Source of the DNA: Heyndrickxia camelliae
GTDB taxonomy: Bacteria > Bacillota > Bacilli > Bacillales > Bacillaceae_C
Direction of reading: 5' to 3'
Assembly: GCF_002844575.1 (NCBI RefSeq)
Contig: NZ_PIQO01000014.1
Span: 1 to 64,000, forward strand
DNA: 64,000 nucleotides
Below the pieces are notes generated by a model. The model searched no databases. It had not been told where the DNA came from and worked only from the letters and a program-made list of their open reading frames with translations. The translations under genes were made by a program, and so were the position numbers. Positions within the stretch are counted from its first letter, which is position 1. Each line of letters starts with the position of its first letter. This document shows, piece after piece, positions 9,937 to 17,847 of the stretch.

Positions 9937-10094
9937 CTATTTAAAGTTTACTAGATACTTTGCGTATGAAGGTCCTTCTAGTTTTCCATCACCAAATGGC
10001 TTAGTATTTTATTATATGCAGCTTGGTCCACAACAGGACCTTTAAAGATTTTATCACTTACTGAGTTGCCTACTCTTTGTAATGGAATAATTAG
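9937..10094 (-). pseudogene. Fossil fragment of rocA (P5C dehydrogenase)
   Basis: In the 363 bases between rocD and the regulator, the minus strand reads VGNSVSDKIFKGPVVDQAAY followed by NKILSHL. This matches the region of RocA that reads VGNPEDRNTYMGPVIDQKAF in B. subtilis as I remember it. After a frameshift a short C-terminal-like tail (GKLEGPSYAKYLVNFK) and a stop follow. The rest of the roughly 515-residue enzyme is missing, so this is a relic. An AAGGAGG lies upstream of the fragment but no start codon follows in frame. Confidence 0.55.
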
Positions 10095-10140
10095 ACCGCC
10101 TCCTTAAATGACATATATTTACTTCAAAACATGACATTAG

Positions 10141-10201
10141 TGCAAAAAAAATTTGCATTTAGAAAACCCTTACAATATAATAATGCAAAAATAGATTGCA
10201 T
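10141..10201 (+). promoter_or_regulatory. rocR promoter with two flanking palindromes
   Basis: A sigma-A type promoter (TTGCAT at 10153-10158, TATAAT at 10176-10181, 17-base spacer) reads towards the regulator gene. Two related palindromes, TGCAAAAAAAATTTGCA at 10141-10157 and ATGCAAAAATAGATTGCAT at 10183-10201, cover the -35 box and the likely start site. They are good candidates for regulator binding sites, which would give negative autoregulation and activation of the divergent roc operon. Confidence 0.55.
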
Positions 10202-10245
10202 ATTTCAAGTGCTTTTTCGAAAATTTTTAAGGGGGGTGATTTCTA

Positions 10246-11589
10246 ATGGATAACGAAACCTTATTAACTGTTTATAAAATGGTTCTTGACTTTTTGGATG
10301 TAGGGATTCACGCTGTTGATCAGGATGGCAGGACAGTCATTTATAACAAGAAAATGATGGAAATTGAAGGAATGGACATTGAGGATGTATTGGACAAGAA
10401 CATTTTGGATGTTTTTCAATTTTTTCAAGATGAAGGAAGTACTTTAATACAAGTATTAAAGACAGGAGAACCTATTCTTAACAGTAAACAAAAATATTTT
10501 AATAATCGTGGATTAGAGATTAATACTGTCCATAGTACCTATCCATTAAAAAAGGAGAGTAAAATAATCGGGGCTGTTGAAATTGTTCAAGATGTGACAA
10601 AGCTCGAAAGAATTCTTGGCAGTAAGCTGGTAAGGAATGAATTTGCTTCCTATACATTTGAACAATTAGAGACCAACAAATGGTATCCGGAAGAAGTGAT
10701 TCAGATAGCAAAACAAGCCTCTGCCATGTCCTCTCCTTTGTTTATCATTGGTGAACATGGAACATATAAAAATATTATTACTCAAAGCATCCATTATCAT
10801 AGTGAAGTACAAGGGAATTTTTATTATCAAGATTGTGCTGAACTTTCCGGATCTTACTTAGAAAATATATTATTTGGGGAAAAGGATCAGGAAGGAATTC
10901 TCGAAATGGCAAACGGTGGTTCTCTCTTATTAGAAGAAGTACACTATTTGCCATTAGAAATTCAATCAAGGTTATTACATACATTAAGGAACAATAAAGT
11001 AAGACGAAATGGGGAGGCAAGTGAAAGATCTTTTCACGTCCGAATCATGGGGAGTATAAGTGATGATCCCATTGAAACAATTACAGAGGGAAAATTACTA
11101 AAGGATCTATACTATTATTTGAGTCAATCTTCTATCGTCCTTCCACCATTAAGAAATAGAAAACAGGATATTCCCGAAATGGTAAATGCATTTATTCATA
11201 AATTTAATGAAAGATTCAAGATGAATGTTACCAATATTTCCGAAAAAGCGCTTAAAGAGCTCGTTGAATATGATTGGCCAGGAAATATCAAAGAATTGGA
11301 ACATATCATAGAAGAAACTATGAAATTAATGAAGAACGAAGAAATAATGGAGTATCATCACCTGCCTGCCAATTTCAATCATAGAATTGCAGAGGAAAAT
11401 GAGTTCTTATTTCAAAGGGATAAGGAAATAAAACCTCTTGAGGAATATTTGCAGGAAGCAGAAACTTACTATATTCAAAAAGCTTTACAATTTCACGATT
11501 ACAATATTACGAAAACAGCTAACGCTCTGCAAATGAGCAGACAAAATTTGCAATATCGAATAAGAAAACATGGTATCGTAAAAAAATAA
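10246..11589 (+). CDS. RocR-like PAS/AAA+/Fis regulator lacking GAFTGA
   Basis: A 447-residue regulator built like the RocR/BkdR activators: PAS domain (about residues 8-120), AAA+ domain (about 140-360, with EYDWPGNIKELEHIIEE near 341) and Fis-type HTH (about 415-445, ITKTANALQMSRQNLQYRIR). Normal sigma-54 activators carry GAFTGA in the loop before the Walker B motif. Here the corresponding stretch is only LFGEKDQEGILEMANGG (209-225), so the loop is missing. Walker A reads GEHGTYK (169-175) instead of GxxGTGK, and Walker B reads LLLEEV. Position divergent from rocD suggests it controls that operon, but not by the classical ATP-driven sigma-54 route. Confidence 0.8.
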   Translation: MDNETLLTVYKMVLDFLDVGIHAVDQDGRTVIYNKKMMEIEGMDIEDVLDKNILDVFQFFQDEGSTLIQVLKTGEPILNSKQKYFNNRGLEINTVHSTYPLKKESKIIGAVEIVQDVTKLERILGSKLVRNEFASYTFEQLETNKWYPEEVIQIAKQASAMSSPLFIIGEHGTYKNIITQSIHYHSEVQGNFYYQDCAELSGSYLENILFGEKDQEGILEMANGGSLLLEEVHYLPLEIQSRLLHTLRNNKVRRNGEASERSFHVRIMGSISDDPIETITEGKLLKDLYYYLSQSSIVLPPLRNRKQDIPEMVNAFIHKFNERFKMNVTNISEKALKELVEYDWPGNIKELEHIIEETMKLMKNEEIMEYHHLPANFNHRIAEENEFLFQRDKEIKPLEEYLQEAETYYIQKALQFHDYNITKTANALQMSRQNLQYRIRKHGIVKK

Positions 11590-11590
11590 A

Positions 11591-11616
11591 TCCAGGCATA
11601 TGCCTGGATTATTTTT
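11591..11616. terminator. Terminator between rocR-like gene and yugI
   Basis: The perfect palindrome TCCAGGCATATGCCTGGA followed by ATTATTTTTT serves the rightward gene; it also overlaps the end of the convergent yugI. Confidence 0.8.
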
Positions 11617-12001
11617 TAATTAAATCTTCCCGTTCTGATTGTGAAATCCACTCTTGTAATTTTTCCTTTAATGTATTGAAGCCTTCAGTCGGTTCCTCTG
11701 TTTTTACACTTGCTTGACGGCGACGTGGTTTAGAAGTTGCTTGTGTAGCTTTTGGTGCTTCTTCTGTCGCACGGATGGACAAGCTAATTTTTCCGTTCTC
11801 TTCATCAACAGAAAGGACCTTTACTTTTACTTCATCTCCAATGCTTAAAACATCATGAATATCTTTTACAAAACCGTGCTTAATCTCGGAAATATGAACT
11901 AAACCTTGAGTATTATCATCTAATGCAATAAATGCACCATATGGTTGAATTCCCGCTACTTTTCCCGTTATAACTGATCCAATTTCATAATTTGTTGTCA
12001 T
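11609..12001 (-). CDS. yugI: S1-domain RNA-binding protein YugI (general stress protein 13)
   Basis: A 130-residue protein with one N-terminal S1 RNA-binding domain (IGSVITGKVAGIQPYGAFIA, then LVHISEIKHGFVKDI, about residues 7-75). A basic, low-complexity linker (KPRRRQASVK) and a charged C-terminus follow. This matches the general stress protein 13/YugI family, which associates with ribosomes or RNA. AGGAGTGGTTCC precedes the ATG. Confidence 0.9.
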   Translation of the reverse strand: MTTNYEIGSVITGKVAGIQPYGAFIALDDNTQGLVHISEIKHGFVKDIHDVLSIGDEVKVKVLSVDEENGKISLSIRATEEAPKATQATSKPRRRQASVKTEEPTEGFNTLKEKLQEWISQSEREDLIKK

Positions 12002-12241
12002 GGAACCACTCCTATTTTTATTAGTGTTTTTCTCGTGTATATACGCAATAAAAAATTATATCATAACAGTTAATATCACGCAAAAATAAGCCCATGTAAA
12101 GAATAACCATCTTGTATTTTGCAGAATCATCATTCTATGTTTAACAACAAATTGGAACAAAATTTTCAAGATTCCCCATAAATGACTATTATCTTATTGT
12201 GGTACAATAGCAATAATAGGAATGGATAAGGAGGAATAACA

Positions 12242-12448
12242 TTGGCTTCATTTGCAGAAAATCTAAAATTTTACCGTGAACAAAGAAATTTATCACAAGA
12301 AGAATTGGCCTTAAAAGCAAGATTAGGTACGGCTGTGATTGAAAAATATGAATCTGGTGAGCAAATTCCAAATACAGAGACTATCTTCAAACTTTCGACC
12401 ATTTTAGATGTTCCAGCATCGTCCCTTTCAGATGAAAATCAAAAATAA
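12242..12448 (+). CDS. Small Xre-family HTH protein
   Basis: A 68-residue protein that is almost only a HTH_3 DNA-binding domain: LKFYREQRNLSQEELALKAR with the recognition part LGTAVIEKYESGEQIPNTET. The start is TTG at 12242 behind GGAGGAATAACA. A TACAAT -10 box about 40 bases upstream suggests its own promoter. It belongs to the short regulators found singly in Bacillus chromosomes; the target is unknown. Confidence 0.8.
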   Translation: MASFAENLKFYREQRNLSQEELALKARLGTAVIEKYESGEQIPNTETIFKLSTILDVPASSLSDENQK

Positions 12449-12857
12449 TTAGATTTTGGAATTATTTTTTTCATTGCCTAGTTTATTATTATTTATTTTT
12501 GGCTATCCTTATACCACAAGGCTTTCTGTTAGTGGAGGCTCACTTTTGAGCTGAAGCTACACTAGTATTCCCCCTTTTTATTTTTATTTTTTGACGAGAC
12601 AATTTTGCCTCGTCCTTTTTTATGCCCTTCTGTTTAGTCAATTTAAGGCGGAAATTCATATGAATACACCGTCCCTGTAGATACCCTACCACCTTCTACC
12701 ATCTTTACAGCATCTATCGGACTCAATTATTAAATGATGATACGTAAATTTCTTCGATTTTCTGTCTCCAATATTTAGACAAATACTTTTCTCATAATTG
12801 GTACTAACATGGACATAATGAAAATGAAAAAATATCCTTTGTAAGGGGAATAGAATC
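12449..12857 (+). other. Gene-free 409-base spacer, possible small RNA
   Basis: I see no gene here. From 12510 to 12590 the sequence can fold into local stems (CCAC with GTGG, GCTCA with TGAGC), followed by a pyrimidine run and then a strong terminator at 12592-12621. That may be the end of the HTH gene transcript or a small structured RNA. The rest, up to the next gene, is AT-rich without recognisable signals. Confidence 0.3.
12592..12621 (+). terminator. Terminator
   Basis: GACGAG pairs with CTCGTC around an A/T-rich loop and is followed by CTTTTTTAT. Confidence 0.75.
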
Positions 12858-14291
12858 GTGAAGCAATTGTTTAAATTAAGCTCCTCTTGGTTTCCTATCT
12901 GGTTAATATCATTATTGATGCTTGTCATGGTATGCGTGTATCTGCCAATCTTCAAAGGCGCAAAGCAAAATATGTCTGATGTTCCCCTCATTATTGTAAA
13001 TGAAGATAAGGGAAAAGTTGGCGATGCTATATTATTAAATCTTATTGAGAAACAAAATGGAAATTCCTTTAAATGGGTTGTCGATAAAAGCAGACAGCAA
13101 GCATTGACGGATTTAAAAAATAACAAAGCATACGGCGCATTGATCATTCCTTCTAACTATTCAAAAGGTCTGGGCAATGTACACGACACACTAATAACAG
13201 GTATTACAAATGGGAAACCTGCTAAATTAGAAATTTTCTTGAACGAAGGGATTGGGCAAACTGCATCCATGATTGCGAGTAATACCCTTCAAACCGTCGC
13301 TTTATCTGCTTCTAATGGAATTAGCAGTCAACTAAAAAAAGAGCTTGCACAAAGAGGAATAAGAGTAGTACCGGAAAATGCTTCCCTACTAGACAAACCA
13401 GTAGTGGTTACTTCCAAGAATGTACTGGGTCTGCCGGTTAATCTTAATAAAGGAATGACACCGTTCGTTATGGCCTTAATCTCATCCATCACCGGGATGT
13501 TGGGAGCAAATATGATCCATGGATATCTTTTGCGGGGAAATGGCACGCTGAAGAAAAGGGGATCTGCGTTAAGTGAGTCTGAAGTTCTTCAATCAGAAAT
13601 CATTTTTGGTATAATTTTAACCTTTTGTGTTTCCATTGTAATCCAGCTTGGCGTATTTGGGCTTTTCGCGAGCGCACATTCTTCAAGCATTTTGATGATA
13701 TTTTTATTCACTTTTTTTAGTATCACCACAATGTTTCTACTATTCAAAACTATTGCAGTTTTTTTAGGTGGATGGGGAATGTTAGTAATGTTCCCGTTGA
13801 ATTTTATGGGAATATTTTCAAGCGGAGGCGCATTTCCTTTATCGACATTACCAATCGTTCATCGACTGTTCAGTTTTATTTTACCTACAAGATATATTGT
13901 AGACGGTATAAGGGCATTACTTTATTATGACGGAAGATTACAAGCAGGACTTGGAAATGCTTTATATGCACTATCCATCTATTTTATATTGACTTTGGCG
14001 ATTCTTATCGCATTTATCAATTTGACGAAAGTATCGAAAGAAACGGTTGTAGATGAAAGCGGCAAGAAAATAGAAGTAGAAGTGACCAATGAAATTCCTC
14101 ATCAATCATCTGACCATAAAGCAGAGGCGCAACATGCTAAAAGAGGAAAAGATGAGATGTTTCGTCAAGCTTTAAGTAATTTAGCAAAAGGAAATCCAGA
14201 AGAGGCTCGTCTTTTCAAGAAAGAACAACTCGAAATGAAAGATGAAGAGTTCCGAAATGCATTAAAATCGTTACATAAGAAAAATAAATGA
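12858..14291 (+). CDS. YhgE/Pip-type ABC-2 membrane protein
   Basis: A 477-residue membrane protein. One helix at residues 12-32 is followed by a large extracytoplasmic domain (about 35-205), then five or six helices (about 206-395). The C-terminal cytoplasmic tail is charged and low in complexity (KEEARLFKKEQLEMKDEEF type). The arrangement matches the YhgE/Pip family of ABC-2-like proteins, whose members include phage infection protein and components of type VII-like export. The start is GTG after AAGGGGAATAGAATC. No ATPase gene is adjacent. Confidence 0.75.
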   Translation: MKQLFKLSSSWFPIWLISLLMLVMVCVYLPIFKGAKQNMSDVPLIIVNEDKGKVGDAILLNLIEKQNGNSFKWVVDKSRQQALTDLKNNKAYGALIIPSNYSKGLGNVHDTLITGITNGKPAKLEIFLNEGIGQTASMIASNTLQTVALSASNGISSQLKKELAQRGIRVVPENASLLDKPVVVTSKNVLGLPVNLNKGMTPFVMALISSITGMLGANMIHGYLLRGNGTLKKRGSALSESEVLQSEIIFGIILTFCVSIVIQLGVFGLFASAHSSSILMIFLFTFFSITTMFLLFKTIAVFLGGWGMLVMFPLNFMGIFSSGGAFPLSTLPIVHRLFSFILPTRYIVDGIRALLYYDGRLQAGLGNALYALSIYFILTLAILIAFINLTKVSKETVVDESGKKIEVEVTNEIPHQSSDHKAEAQHAKRGKDEMFRQALSNLAKGNPEEARLFKKEQLEMKDEEFRNALKSLHKKNK

Positions 14292-14378
14292 AACAAGTGG
14301 ATGTGAATAATAGAAAAAATTTGTATCAACGTCCTGTTAATGGTATGCATACTCATTAAAGTAATGGAGAGATAGTAA

Positions 14379-14903
14379 ATGAAAGTATATATTGTATATG
14401 ATAGCGAAGGCGGTCATACAGAAGCTTTAGCAAAAGCGATTGGCCGTGGAGCAGAAGATACCGGCAAAGCAACCGTATATGTGAAACATGTCGATGAAGC
14501 TGATGTCCATACACTTCCGGAAATGGATGCGATTATTTGGGGATGCCCAGGCCATTTCGGAAGTGTTAGTTCGGGATTAAAAAAGTGGATCGATAAGCTT
14601 GGTTATCTATGGGCACGAGGAAAACTCGTAGATAAAGTTGGCGCTGTTTTTTGTACAATAGCCACCACACATGGGGGATTAGAAGCAACATTACTAAACC
14701 TTATTACTCCAATGCTACATCAGGGCATGATTATAGTAGGATTACCAGGAAATATACCAGAAAACGCTCTTTACGGTTCCTATTATGGCGTTGGAATATC
14801 TTGCCCCATTGAAAGCTCCTCCCTATTAAATGAGCAGGATCAGGCACTCGGAAGAGCATTAGGAGAACGCGTTGTTCAAGTAACAACTCAGCTCAAAAAG
14901 TAG
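14379..14903 (+). CDS. Flavodoxin/WrbA-like FMN oxidoreductase
   Basis: A 174-residue flavodoxin-fold protein. The FMN phosphate loop [15 protein letters not shown] is at residues 8-22. The WrbA-type segments [20 protein letters not shown] (52-71) and [18 protein letters not shown] (about 91-108) are also present. It is probably an NAD(P)H:quinone oxidoreductase protecting against quinone stress. GGAGAGATAGTAA precedes the ATG. It stands downstream of the YhgE-like gene. Confidence 0.82.
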   Translation: MKVYIVYDSEGGHTEALAKAIGRGAEDTGKATVYVKHVDEADVHTLPEMDAIIWGCPGHFGSVSSGLKKWIDKLGYLWARGKLVDKVGAVFCTIATTHGGLEATLLNLITPMLHQGMIIVGLPGNIPENALYGSYYGVGISCPIESSSLLNEQDQALGRALGERVVQVTTQLKK

Positions 14904-15049
14904 AAAGAATGGCTTCATTGGCCATTTTCCACTTACATGTCGTGCCATTTATGATAATCGTATCTTTTCTTGTGCTTTTAGTGTGAGGTATCCTAGTTAG
15001 CATATTGATTAAAAATAGAGACCAACATCTATTGTTGGCCCACTGAAAT

Positions 15050-15259
15050 TCATTCATTTTCCATGTTCTTCCTAATTTGTTCTTCCATTTGATGTGCTTT
15101 TGATAATTGTTTTTTATTTACCTTTAAAATAATAATAAACGTAATTACAGCAAGAATCATGAAAATAGATAAGGAAATTACTGCTGGAATATATTCTCTT
15201 TTATCTTCTGGAAAATATAAGAACAGATTAAATACCATTGCATGTAAAGGGTTAAACAT
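15050..15259 (-). CDS. Small single-pass membrane protein
   Basis: A 69-residue protein starting MFNPLHAMVFNLFLYF. It has one clear membrane helix (about residues 23-43, AVISLSIFMILAVITFIIIL) and a charged, helical C-terminal tail (QLSKAHQMEEQIRKNMENE). I chose the inner ATG, which has AAAGGGAG at the right distance. Not recognised. Confidence 0.65.
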   Translation of the reverse strand: MFNPLHAMVFNLFLYFPEDKREYIPAVISLSIFMILAVITFIIILKVNKKQLSKAHQMEEQIRKNMENE

Positions 15260-15365
15260 ATGCGAACTCCCTTTCAATTAAATATCAATTATCCTAACAT
15301 AAATTATATCAACTTCTTAAGATGAAAACCAATATCGGAAAGATGAAAACTTTTTTACAAAAAGT

Positions 15366-15392
15366 AAGACTGCCACAAGGGCAGCCTTTTAT
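15366..15392. terminator. Terminator of the cyclophilin gene
   Basis: On the minus strand GGCTGCCC pairs imperfectly with GGCAGTC, beside an A/T-rich flank just after the stop. Confidence 0.55.
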
Positions 15393-15393
15393 C

Positions 15394-15996
15394 TTATTTT
15401 AAAACCGTAATTTTTTCAATAACAACATCGTCTTCCGGTTTATCACGCATATTTGTTTTTACTTCTGCAATCTTATCTACTACATCCATTCCTTCTACAA
15501 CTTGGCCAAATACAGTATGACGGAAATCAAGCCAAGGTGTACCGCCTTTTTCCATGTATTCATTTACAATTTGCTCTGGATAACCTGCTTGTTCTAATTG
15601 TGCTTTCATACTTGGATCGATTTGTTTGCTTTGTACGATAAAAAATTGACTTCCATTTGTATTTGGACCTGCATTTGCCATTGACAATGCTCCACGGAAA
15701 TTGAAAAGCTGCGGAGAAAACTCATCTTCAAATGTAGCGCCATAAATACTTTGTCCGCCTGTTCCATTTCCAGATGGATCCCCACCTTGGATCATAAAGC
15801 CATTAATGACACGATGGAAGATAATGCCTTCATAATAGCCATTTTCACTATGGGTTACAAAGTTTTCCACTGTTTTTGGAGCAAATTCAGGAAATAATTT
15901 AATTTTAATACTCCCCATATTGGTTTTCATTTCAACAAGTTTTTCATTTTCAAGTACTTCCTTTGTTAATTGAGGATATGTATTTTGTTCTGTCAT
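15394..15996 (-). CDS. Cyclophilin-type peptidyl-prolyl isomerase
   Basis: A 200-residue cytoplasmic cyclophilin that speeds proline isomerisation. The core starts near residue 20 ([20 protein letters not shown]) and has the active-site signature [20 protein letters not shown] at 54-73 and the QFFIV strand. It is longer than the 143-residue PpiB of B. subtilis through an N-terminal arm and an insertion around residues 130-155 ([18 protein letters not shown]). Similar longer forms exist in other bacilli. AAAGGAG precedes the ATG. Confidence 0.9.
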   Translation of the reverse strand: MTEQNTYPQLTKEVLENEKLVEMKTNMGSIKIKLFPEFAPKTVENFVTHSENGYYEGIIFHRVINGFMIQGGDPSGNGTGGQSIYGATFEDEFSPQLFNFRGALSMANAGPNTNGSQFFIVQSKQIDPSMKAQLEQAGYPEQIVNEYMEKGGTPWLDFRHTVFGQVVEGMDVVDKIAEVKTNMRDKPEDDVVIEKITVLK

Positions 15997-16151
15997 TTTC
16001 CAATTCTCCTTTTTATGTATGTCATTCCTTCTTCCCTACTTTACTAGAATTTTTTCCATTAGCCAAGTTTCCATACCATTGTCTTTGCTTTTTATAACAT
16101 TTCCTTTCATAATGGATATAGGTCACTGAAAGAAGCGGAGGTAGATTTATC

Positions 16152-16535
16152 ATGCAAACTGGAGAAATTGTAACTTTTTTTAATAAAACAGGGAAATATG
16201 TTGGTGAAATCACAGCATGTCATCCAGATCGCTATCTAGTAAAAACATTGGCAGTATTAAAACATCCAATGCAAGGTGATTTACATCATCCAAAAGAAAC
16301 AGATGTCGCTTTTTTTCATGAAAGAAAAGCATTGGCTTATAGAGAACAAACGAATATTCCATTAAAAATGGTAAAACCTTTTGATGGAGAGGTTCCGGAT
16401 TATACAGAATCCTTGCGAGATGCATTTAATAAGCTCTATAGTGAATTAAAATCGTCCGATACTCCTTTTAATCAAAGAAGTATTGAATGCTTAGATAACA
16501 TTCTAAAAGAATATGAATCAATGTATTCCTTATAA
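16152..16535 (+). CDS. kapB: Kinase-associated protein KapB
   Basis: A 127-residue protein matching KapB, which is needed for KinB to start the sporulation phosphorelay. The N-terminal half is a small beta-barrel-like region (GEIVTFFNKTGKYVGEITAC) and the C-terminal half is helical (YTESLRDAFNKLYSELK). No lipobox is visible. KinB is not adjacent in this window, unlike in B. subtilis where the two genes form an operon. GGAGGTAGATTTATC precedes the ATG. Confidence 0.85.
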   Translation: MQTGEIVTFFNKTGKYVGEITACHPDRYLVKTLAVLKHPMQGDLHHPKETDVAFFHERKALAYREQTNIPLKMVKPFDGEVPDYTESLRDAFNKLYSELKSSDTPFNQRSIECLDNILKEYESMYSL

Positions 16536-16561
16536 GGTTAATTAAATGCATGGATAATAAT

Positions 16562-16602
16562 AATGACAACAATCATTCATTCGAAAAATTGTTGTCATTT
16601 TA
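16562..16602. terminator. Bidirectional terminator kapB/thioesterase
   Basis: AATGACAACAAT pairs with ATTGTTGTCATT, followed by TTAGTTT; it lies between two convergent genes. Confidence 0.8.
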
Positions 16603-16604
16603 GT

Positions 16605-16991
16605 TTACTTTTTCTTCGGAACAACAGCCATTGTACATCTCGATAGACAAATTAAATTTCCTTCTTCATCCTTAATATGAATTTGCCATACCTGTGTGCT
16701 TTTCCCTTTATGTACAACCTCAGCAGTTGCACTAACTACCCCATCCCGCTTTGAACGGATGTGATTGGCATTAATCTCTAGACCAAAACAAATTTCGTTT
16801 TCTAAATCTATTGAATTTGCTGCCCCTAAGCTTGCGACTGTTTCCGCTAACGCAACGGATGCCCCACCATGGAGGTATCCGAATGGCTGCCGTGTATGTT
16901 CATTAACCGGCATGGTCGCAACAACTTTCCCATCCGAAACCTCCTTTATTTCTATGCCAAGTGCTTCCATCAATGTATTTTTTATCTCCAT
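16605..16991 (-). CDS. Hotdog-fold acyl-CoA thioesterase (PaaI/YuxO type)
   Basis: A 128-residue hotdog-fold enzyme. The signature QPFGYLHGGASVALAETVAS (about residues 33-52) holds the catalytic region of PaaI-type thioesterases. Relatives (YuxO/MenI) hydrolyse DHNA-CoA or phenylacetyl-type CoA esters; which one applies here cannot be decided. The ATG at 16991 has AGAGGAGTGAATACC upstream, whereas the longer frame has a poor start. Confidence 0.85.
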   Translation of the reverse strand: MEIKNTLMEALGIEIKEVSDGKVVATMPVNEHTRQPFGYLHGGASVALAETVASLGAANSIDLENEICFGLEINANHIRSKRDGVVSATAEVVHKGKSTQVWQIHIKDEEGNLICLSRCTMAVVPKKK

Positions 16992-17128
16992 GGTATTCAC
17001 TCCTCTATCGTTTATTTTTATGTATACCTTTAAAGAATTCAAGGAACCAGCTATAAAATCCTTTTCATATTTTGCGATTTTATACATATTCTTTTAAAGA
17101 TGATTAAGATCAGGGAAGGGATGAAAGG

Positions 17129-17395
17129 ATGAATAGATATCCGTTTCATTATTATCATGCATATCCCCCAATTCCAAATTACGTTTTTCCCCATCGTCAA
17201 TTCCTTCCAGTAAATCCAAAAATGTTTATGGACTCTGCCAGAAAAATGGATCCAATTTTAAGAGATGCTCAAATATTAATGAAGCGTATTTCAAATTCTG
17301 ACGCATTTGCTAAAAAAATAATGATTGCAGCCCAACATTCAAATGTAACGGAAGTCAACAGGATAATTTCTTTCTCAAACCGGTATAAAAAGTAA
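17129..17395 (+). CDS. Small aromatic-rich hypothetical protein
   Basis: An 88-residue protein with a Tyr/Pro/His-rich N-terminus (MNRYPFHYYHAYPPIPNYVF) and a helical C-terminal half (ILMKRISNSDAFAKKIMIAA). The composition recalls small spore-associated proteins of bacilli, but I cannot name the family. GGGAAGGGATGAAAGG precedes the ATG. Confidence 0.65.
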   Translation: MNRYPFHYYHAYPPIPNYVFPHRQFLPVNPKMFMDSARKMDPILRDAQILMKRISNSDAFAKKIMIAAQHSNVTEVNRIISFSNRYKK

Positions 17396-17537
17396 ATCTA
17401 ATATTCGCTTTAATCCAAGCGGATTCATCGTTACTCTTTCAAGAAAAGATGATCCTACCGATTGCTGTGATGTTGAATTAAGGATAAGGTGGATGTAGAC
17501 ATCGATCAACATGATTATCATGATTGAGTACATAAAA

Positions 17538-17588
17538 AAGCAAGTATCAAACAGAGTTCCCCTCTGTCTAACACTTGCTTTCTTTTTA
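17538..17588. terminator. Bidirectional terminator
   Basis: AAGCAAGT and ACAGAG pair with CTCTGT and ACTTGCTT around a TTCCC loop, followed by TCTTTTT. It lies just past the stop of the leftward Gly/Tyr-rich gene. Confidence 0.8.
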
Positions 17589-17768
17589 ATAATATGGGCC
17601 GTATCCAACATATGGTGGATATGGGTATCCACCATAAAATGGAGGACGTGGTCTCAATAACGCACTTCCGAGTAAGCCTCCTACAAAACCACCAAGAAGC
17701 GGTGCACCGAAGAAAAATGGGAATTGTCTATGCTGATATGCAGTAGGAGCATGATGATAATAATTCAA
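17586..17768 (-). CDS. Small Gly/Pro/Tyr-rich protein
   Basis: A 60-residue protein of low complexity: MNYYHHAPTAYQHRQFPFFF, then a Gly-rich hydrophobic stretch GAPLLGGFVGGLLGSALL, then repeated GGYPYPPYVGYGPYY. The glycine-rich helix and tyrosine tail suggest a membrane- or coat-associated spore protein. The start is TTG at 17768 with a perfect AAGGAGGTAACC eight bases upstream. It is probably expressed during sporulation, but the sequence does not show that directly. Confidence 0.65.
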   Translation of the reverse strand: MNYYHHAPTAYQHRQFPFFFGAPLLGGFVGGLLGSALLRPRPPFYGGYPYPPYVGYGPYY

Positions 17769-17847
17769 TTAAGGTTACCTCCTTCTTTCTCCTATACCAT
17801 TACTATATGCATTTGCACATTAATTGGACTGGGCACAAGCCCGGTGG

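Noticed and set aside
9961-9977. Possible sigma-54 promoter for rocD (minus strand GG-N10-GC at 9975-9962)
   Set aside because: The spacing fits but only the GG, a C and GCA agree with the consensus. It lies inside the rocA fossil, and the regulator lacks the sigma-54 contact motif.
12686-13147. 153-codon leftward frame
   Set aside because: Overlaps the start of the YhgE-like gene on the other strand, has no ribosome binding site and an unlikely Cys/Phe/Ser-rich product.
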